Part shown: one piece after another, positions 58,475 to 64,000 of the stretch | How the letters are laid out: the number at the start of each line of letters is the position of its first letter | Numbering within the stretch: the first letter of the stretch is position 1 | DNA from: Opeltia flavorubescens | Lineage: Eukaryota > Ascomycota > Lecanoromycetes > Teloschistales > Teloschistaceae | Length of the DNA: 64,000 bases | Assembly: GCA_000442125.1 (NCBI GenBank) | Contig: KE546971.1 | Location: 684,583-748,582, forward strand | Direction: 5' to 3' | Made by a program: the position numbers and the translations under genes | The notes under the pieces: generated by a model | What the model was told of the DNA's origin: nothing | Databases searched by the model: none | What the model saw: only the letters and a program-made list of their open reading frames with translations

Positions 58475-60004
58475 ATGGCTCAAGTGGAAAGCAGTGGTAC
58501 CTTCCACGTCCTGGTCATAGGAGCTGGTAAACCCAAGCCCTTGTTGACATCCACAATCAATTGACCAAATAAATGCCAGGCTCAGTTGGTTGCCTCATCG
58601 CTCAGCGATGTAAAATAGTAGCTACGCACATCCCCTATGATCTAGCTTCCTCAATAATGCTCATCTCGTCTCATAGTTAAATATCAGATGCACAATATTC
58701 GAACGTGAGAACTACCTCAATGAGCGCAGCCGGGACTGGAACTTCGGCATCTACCACGCCAAGCCGCAGTTCGATGAATGTGTGCCGGAAGATATCAGAG
58801 CGAGACTCACAACAGCTCTGGTCGATCCGATACGAGGGCTGAGCGAGCATGATGTCTTCCCTTTGATAAATGGCGAGACGGGCGATCTGTTACTGACTGT
58901 ACCTACGCCGAATGCGATCCGATTGAATCGATCAAAGTTCAGAGCTTTGATTGCCGAGGGTTTGGATGTTCAGGTAACGAATATTTTCTTACGTCTGGAC
59001 AGGTCGTAGCTTACCAGGGTGAAAGTACAACAAACGTTTGAGTAGCATAGACTGTCCCCCCGACAGCTCGTCCGTCATAGCGAACTTTGAAGACGGCAGT
59101 GCAGTGACAGGAAATCTCCTCATTGGCGCTGACGGAGCGAACTCGAAAGTGCGAGACTTTCTACTCGGTACATCGAAAGCCGCATTGAAGCCTTTGGCGA
59201 TTTTGGGCTGTGGCGCTCTGGAAACCTTACCGGCAGATATATCACGCAAGATCAGGGTTATCAATGATCTGTACTTCGTCACGTATCACCCGGAAGGACC
59301 GTGTGCTTTCATGGCCAGTATAGCACTCTTACATCCTTTTCCTCTTGAATTGCGTTACCATTTGCTCATTGATCGATGCAGTCCATGACGTCCCAGATCC
59401 GGAGAAGCCCGAAACGTGGCAATGGATGTTCAGCTTGACATGGCCCGAGGATGAAGATAGTCCAGTTCCTGCTGGAACCGATGCCATCAAGCGAGCTTGG
59501 GTATCCCGAGCCGAGATGTTGGCAGAACCTTTTCGTTCCGCATACCTAGCTGTAGCTCCCTATGGAACGATCTGGTGCGATCGACTTGCCGAATGGCGGA
59601 CTGAACCATGGGATAATCGCAACGGTCGAGTGACGCTGGCTGGAGATGCAGCACATCCGATGACTTATCGTAAGTATCTCGTTCAGATCCTATCCTTCAT
59701 GTTTGATGTGATCCACTATCCCATTGCTGAGAGATCTGACTGAGGACGTGACCTAGATCGCGGTCAAGGCCTCAATAATGCTATCCTCGATGCTACCTTC
59801 CTTTGCCGATCCTTGAATGAGCACTGCAAGGACAGCAAGCCGATAGTAGAGGTCCTGGGTGCCTATGAGAAAGAGATGCAGGAGCGAGGTAGAGCCGCTG
59901 TGATTTCCTCGGGCGAGAACAGTATGATGGTGCATGATTGGGAGCAGCTGAAGCAGTCGCCGGTCTTCACCATGGGCTTGAAACCGCTGCAGAAATCCTG
60001 GTGA
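58475..60004 (+). CDS. FAD-dependent monooxygenase (aromatic hydroxylase type)
   Basis: Class A flavin monooxygenase, 404 residues, of the type that hydroxylates aromatic or polyketide substrates using NAD(P)H. The six exons are 58475-58526, 58580-58617 (only 38 bases), 58677-58973, 59026-59317, 59382-59669 and 59757-60004, all in phase. The first intron splits the FAD dinucleotide loop VIGAGSVGCLIAQ. The DG motif is LLIGADGANSKVRDF, and the second FAD motif is GRVTLAGDAAHPM, followed by HRGQGLNNAILDA. The acceptor before exon 4 is AAG (59025), chosen because the TACCAG nine bases upstream runs into a stop. No C-terminal membrane segment. It was probably part of the same pathway as the methyltransferase and metallo-beta-lactamase-fold protein. 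Confidence 0.88.
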
Positions 60005-60095
60005 GCCAGGTCAGTTGAGCTGTACCGAGACCGTAAATAATGGCTATTTAACGGAGCAAAACCAACCGAAGTTTGGTAGGCGGAAGTCGGAGGTA

Positions 60096-60899
60096 TTAGC
60101 CTGACGACTCGGTATCAGTACTCTCAAATGCAATCCTTCTCCTTTTCTTCACTGGTCCTTCTTCAGAGCTTTCGGTCGCAGATGACGTCTCGTGATCATC
60201 GTTTTCATCAATCAGAGCTTGATCTTCTTCCTTATCCTCAGGTGATGGCCTCATAGCATCACTCTCTTGAATTGAGCTACCAGACTGATCCTTATCATCC
60301 TTTTCAGATCTGCACGCCTTGTTCGTCTTCCTCAAACGTCCAGCGGCCCCATCCTTCCTCGCCCCCTCCACGAACACGAGATCACCTGTATCACCCAGGA
60401 TCCTTTCCATCTCCTCCTCAAGCAAGAACCCCAATGCCATCAAGGCTGTCTCATCCAAGCTCCCAAAACTGACCCTCGCATCCTCACCCAACAACTTTCC
60501 GTAGAAATCGCTTGCATACGCATGTACCGCTTTCAACAGATCGGCATCCGGCAATTGCTGTTTTTCAGGATCGAGGTTCTCATGTGCCCAGTAGAAATCA
60601 TCTTCCTCGTATCGCTCGGGGGCGTTGAAACGGCGGAATAGGATTTCCTCGGGCGGGAGCGGAAGGTAGGAGGCGTTGTCTCGCTGTCGGGAAGTCCGGG
60701 GGTGAGCGGGAATGAAGCCGGTGGAGGATATGCGGCCTGCAGAGGATGCTAAGTTAGGTGGATATGGTTTCGTGGTAAGGAAAGAAGAGGTACCTGCTAC
60801 GGCGTCATAGAGGGTTACTTGGCGGCGGAGCTTAGAAGTAGCATCTTCACGGGATTTTTGAGAGGGTGAGCGGCCATTCTGCCTGCGCGTGCTGGACAT
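60096..60899 (-). CDS. Conserved-looking nuclear protein of unknown function
   Basis: The open frame spans 267 codons, but a 57-base in-frame intron (60793-60737) is likely. It has a GTACCT donor, a CTAAC branch site and a CTGCAG acceptor; its removal gives 248 residues and joins YDAVA to GRISSTGFIPAHPRTS. The centre has a compact block (LPLPPEEILFRRFNAPERYE, DADLLKAVHAYASDFYGKLL, LDETALMALGFLLEEE) that looks conserved in Pezizomycotina. The C-terminus is acidic and Ser-rich and ends with a basic nuclear-localisation-like KKRRR. I cannot name the family. It is divergent from the CSA gene, 296 bases away, which probably share a promoter region. Confidence 0.7.
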   Translation of the reverse strand: MSSTRRQNGRSPSQKSREDATSKLRRQVTLYDAVAGTSSFLTTKPYPPNLASSAGRISSTGFIPAHPRTSRQRDNASYLPLPPEEILFRRFNAPERYEEDDFYWAHENLDPEKQQLPDADLLKAVHAYASDFYGKLLGEDARVSFGSLDETALMALGFLLEEEMERILGDTGDLVFVEGARKDGAAGRLRKTNKACRSEKDDKDQSGSSIQESDAMRPSPEDKEEDQALIDENDDHETSSATESSEEGPVKKRRRIAFESTDTESSG

Positions 60900-61195
60900 C
60901 AGAGCATTGTGGGGGATGATCGTCGTGTTGTGAGCCTACCATTGCGGTGTATCGAAGTTCAAGTTCTTCGGCTGCTCGAGCATTTACTTTCATCCTCTCA
61001 CGCCTGTCTAGCCTCTTTGGGACGATAAAACAGTCCAAGAAGATATTACTAAGCCAAGGACTTTAGAATGAGCTTGGATGAGGTAGTCCTCAGAGTTCTT
61101 CAGTTGAACAATGCCTCTCATTGGAATGCTCACTTTGCAAAACCATAGTCGCAAGTTGTCATCCAAAAGCATGGCGATGAGCACAATATTGGAAT

Positions 61196-62626
61196 ATGGA
61201 AGCGCAGTTGCTGAATCGCGCTCTTGGTACGGCGGGTCAGGAAGCATTGCAACGAGCCGAATTATCGAGGAGACTACATGCGATACAAGCTGCGCCTGCA
61301 GTTCGTTTCGATGGCCGTGATAGAAAGCTGCTGGCAATCCAAGAGCGACAAGGAGACGCTGCTGCTGATCTACCTGCGCATCCTGCTGGCGTAAATTGCA
61401 TTGCAATTGATCGATTCGAAGGCCGATAGTAAGTTTTGGCCAAATCTTTTATCAGGCCAAAGGGGAAAATTAACAACGACAGTCTGATATCTGGTGGTGC
61501 AGACGCATCAATCAAGTTATGGGACCTTGAACACTCGGAAAACACTCAGAAGGATTATATCAACCATCCGGTTGCTGTGATCACCAAATCCTCTTCCTCA
61601 CATCAGTATGGCATTACACATGTGTGCTTCTATCCTTTCGACTCCCTGGCTTTCCTCTCCTCCTCCTACGACCACAAACTCAAGATATGTGCCTCAGAGA
61701 CGATGACCGTTTCGGCAACCTTCGACCTCGATTCTGTCATCCATTCGCACGCCCTTTCTCCTATCGCGGATCACCTACTTGTCGCATGTGCGACTCAGCA
61801 TGCTGCCGTCCGACTTGTGGACCTGCGATCCGGCGCGAGTACACATTCGCTTGCGGGACATTCTCGCGGGGTACTTGCAGTTGCTTGGAGCCCACATGAA
61901 GAGTACATACTTGCTAGCGGAAGCTCTGATGGTACAGCTAGGCTCTGGGATATCCGGCGCAGCGCAAACAGTCTAGGAGTGCTGGACCTAGAAGATTCGG
62001 TTGGTATTGTCGGAGAAGACGGAGTTGGCAAGAATGCACGGAGCCGCGAAAAAGGCAAGGCACATACAGACGCCGTCAATGGTGTTGTCTGGTCTGACGA
62101 TGGACGACATCTTGTGACTGCCGGCCATGACGAACGAGTGCGTGTATGGGACATGGAAAGCGGTGCCAATGCTTTGTCACACTTCGGTCCTATCATTAAA
62201 AACACGCATCTTTCGACCCTTCTGCCGCTGTTGATGTCGACCTCTTCACAAGCAAGTGGAAAGCAGATTATGCTCTATCCGAATCCCAAGGAGATACTTA
62301 TGTTCGATCTGTTTGAAGGAACACTCCTCAAACGCTTACGCATTCCTGGCGTTACGGCTGCGCCCAATCGCGGAACTGCGGGACAAATGAATACAAAAAG
62401 TCGCACAACATCCCTTGCTTGGAGGGCAGGCACTGTCGATGTTTACTCGGCTCATTCAGACGGTGCTATCCGAGCATGGCTACCGAAAACACCGGAAGAG
62501 TTCCAGACCAACGTTAGTGAAGCTGAAGGAGTAAATATTCTCGAAGACGAAGATCGTAAAAGGAAAAGACAAGCATTGGACGAAGTCTTCCGAGATTTGA
62601 CGAGGCAAAAGATTACGTTCACGTAA
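61196..62626 (+). CDS. ERCC8: CSA/ERCC8-like WD40 DNA-repair protein
   Basis: WD40 substrate receptor of the CUL4-DDB1 ubiquitin ligase in transcription-coupled nucleotide-excision repair. Exon 1 (61196-61428) carries the N-terminal helix region (LGTAGQEALQRAELSRRLHA, then HPAGVNCIAIDRFEGR). A 54-base intron is followed by exon 2 (61483-62626), giving 458 residues. WD repeats are recognisable from YLISGGADASIKLWDLEHSE through GHSRGVLAVAWSPHEEYILA with SSDGTARLWDIRRS and AHTDAVNGVVWSDDGRHLVT with DERVRVWDMESG. Human CSA keeps the same order and spacing of these blocks. The C-terminus is a basic helix (EDEDRKRKRQALDEVFRDLT). Its stop is only 35 bases from the convergent stop of the zinc-chaperone gene. 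Confidence 0.92.
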
Positions 62627-62661
62627 ATCTGTTGGTTTTGTTTGGTCTTGCTTGAAACCGG

Positions 62662-63792
62662 TCAGACCACCCGATCCACAATCAGGAAACCTCCCTCGCC
62701 TTCTTGCTCTAACATGCCTCCTTTCTCGATACGGGCTTTCCATTTGGCAGCCTCGCCTCGTGCTAGGACAATCGTCATCCTTAATATTGTCTCATGTTTT
62801 GTTGAGACGCTACTTTCGGCTGCAGACGATGCAACCTTGAGCGGAGCCGGCAAAGTCACATTGTTGTAGGTGAATGTCCAGCGGCCAAAGGCCCAATTGA
62901 GAATGTATGGGGCAATTCCTTCATAGGATCCGGCGGACTCATCAAGATCGCCATTCGAAGAGGCCATGGGATGTGACGCCGATACTAAAGCCTTGATGCG
63001 GTAAACCTCGTCCTTTGGAGCAGACAGCAAAAAGGTTTCCAAGGAGTCGAGATCTACGCTTTTCGGAATATCGCCTTCTGACACAAGATTGACAGAGAGA
63101 ACCTCGACTTCTGTCTGGTGATCCGCCGAGTGATTATGCTGCTTTTTGTCCTTGGAATAACCACCATGAACAGAATCACCGTCTCTGGCCAAAGCTGAGT
63201 CCAGACCTAGTAACAAGCTCTGATCGATTCTCCCCTTGTCAGACTTGACATTTGCGATCTGGAGATCCAAGTCTCCCACTCGGTCTAAGCAATCCTCATA
63301 TGTCCGCTCGTCGACGAGCTCCCATTTATTGAAGACAATGAGGTCGGTGTACTTCTGCTGCATCTTGGCAGTATACGAGGTGTCCTCGTAACCTTTCCAA
63401 TTCTCCACATCTATGACTACGACTACTCCATCCAAGACGTAATTTCCAGTCTCGCGGCCAAGTCTGTTCACTTCCATAGCCAGCGTTGCCGGGAAGGCGC
63501 TGCCGGAAGTCTCGATAACGATACGATCTGGAACCACCTCCTTCCGCAATGATTCAAGAGCATCTCCGAGCTGTCCGACCAGGTTACAGCAGATACATCC
63601 GTTAAGCAACTCGTGAACACCGGATATTGCGGCTGAGGATGCCAGCTGCGAGTCGATGGCAACGTCACCGAACTCATTTTTAAGCAGTGCAAGTCTGTAA
63701 GTGTGTGGCAGCTGAGGGATCAGGTTCAAGATGAGGGTACTTTTGCCAGAGCCGAGGAAGCCTGTAACTATTGTTATTGGTATTGGCGCCAT
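62662..63792 (-). CDS. ZNG1: CobW/COG0523 GTPase, zinc chaperone ZNG1-like
   Basis: Single-exon gene, 376 residues, of the CobW (COG0523) metallochaperone GTPases; the eukaryotic ZNG1 member delivers zinc to methionine aminopeptidase 1. The Walker A loop is GFLGSGKST (residues 11-19), the zinc-binding CxCC motif is GCICC (66-69), and the guanine-specificity motif is IVFNKWE. ETSGSA and VVVVIDVENW lie between them. A His-rich stretch (KDKKQHNHSADHQ) near residue 220 may add metal ligands. The C-terminal CobW_C domain runs through IKALVSASHP and PYILNWAFGRWTF. The gene is complete, starts at the only suitable ATG and is convergent with CSA. Confidence 0.94.
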   Translation of the reverse strand: MAPIPITIVTGFLGSGKSTLILNLIPQLPHTYRLALLKNEFGDVAIDSQLASSAAISGVHELLNGCICCNLVGQLGDALESLRKEVVPDRIVIETSGSAFPATLAMEVNRLGRETGNYVLDGVVVVIDVENWKGYEDTSYTAKMQQKYTDLIVFNKWELVDERTYEDCLDRVGDLDLQIANVKSDKGRIDQSLLLGLDSALARDGDSVHGGYSKDKKQHNHSADHQTEVEVLSVNLVSEGDIPKSVDLDSLETFLLSAPKDEVYRIKALVSASHPMASSNGDLDESAGSYEGIAPYILNWAFGRWTFTYNNVTLPAPLKVASSAAESSVSTKHETILRMTIVLARGEAAKWKARIEKGGMLEQEGEGGFLIVDRVV

Positions 63793-64000
63793 GTTTGGTA
63801 ACCTGATGCGCTAGCTTCGGAAAGATAGGTTTCTCGAGGAAGTCGAGTGGTCGAGATTCGTGTTTCGACTACCCCGCCTTGCCCCACCTTTGGAAAACAA
63901 GCCGCAGCTTCACGATACCAAGGCGAGCTCCTGCCTCGTTCAAATTATCAAGCGCTTGAGCTACGTCATGTGGGGGTGAGCCAAGGGAAGCTGCATCCCT
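63793..64000. other. Right edge, upstream of the zinc-chaperone gene
   Basis: Presumed promoter of the minus-strand ZNG1-like gene. No start of a further gene is recognisable before the window ends. Confidence 0.45.

Noticed and set aside
1-64000. CRISPR arrays, transposons, integrated viruses
   Set aside because: No regularly spaced repeats, terminal repeats, transposase, reverse transcriptase or viral motifs were recognised anywhere in the window.

Overview
The window is nuclear DNA of a filamentous ascomycete (Pezizomycotina). The evidence is short GT-AG introns of about 50-130 bases, well-spaced single genes with no operons, and typical fungal families: a SUR7 claudin-like protein, FAB1 kinase, NudC, a TPP1/Est3-type telomere protein, ureidoglycolate lyase and sterigmatocystin-type O-methyltransferase. 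The class cannot be fixed from sequence alone. Two ambiguous bases (18661, 50792) show that this is a draft assembly, which matters for two single-site frameshifts described below.

Layout. 0-10 kb: AP180/CALM endocytic adaptor (cut by the left edge), mitochondrial aspartyl-tRNA synthetase, and a ten-exon PLP decarboxylase of the tyrosine decarboxylase family that needs a 5-base microexon. 10-16 kb: ureidoglycolate lyase, a two-exon small secreted cysteine protein, NudC and another secreted protein. 16-24 kb: a basic AT-hook nuclear protein (possible inner-kinetochore Ame1/CENP-U), multi-pass membrane protein A and a SUR7-family protein. 24-31 kb: a small Cys/His protein, an aminoglycoside-phosphotransferase-like kinase, a secreted Gly/Asn/Gln repeat protein, an intron-containing tRNA-Val(UAC) and a 332-residue secreted protein. 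31-44 kb: a TPP1-like shelterin protein and FAB1, divergently transcribed. 44-49 kb: a GabT-like aminotransferase and membrane protein B, a paralogue of A with the same exon plan but a frameshift in a CT repeat.

50-60 kb looks like accessory secondary-metabolism territory: an intact six-exon O-methyltransferase, a decayed aldo-keto reductase, a decayed NRPS-like thioester-reductase domain, then an intact metallo-beta-lactamase-fold protein and an FAD monooxygenase on the plus strand. I infer a partly eroded cluster; no intact core synthase is present. 60-64 kb returns to housekeeping genes: a nuclear hypothetical protein, the CSA/ERCC8 WD40 repair protein and a CobW/ZNG1 zinc chaperone.

Exon models were assembled by hand from splice consensus, reading-frame phase and remembered family conservation. 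They are inference until checked with RNA-seq. No alignment or database search was run.
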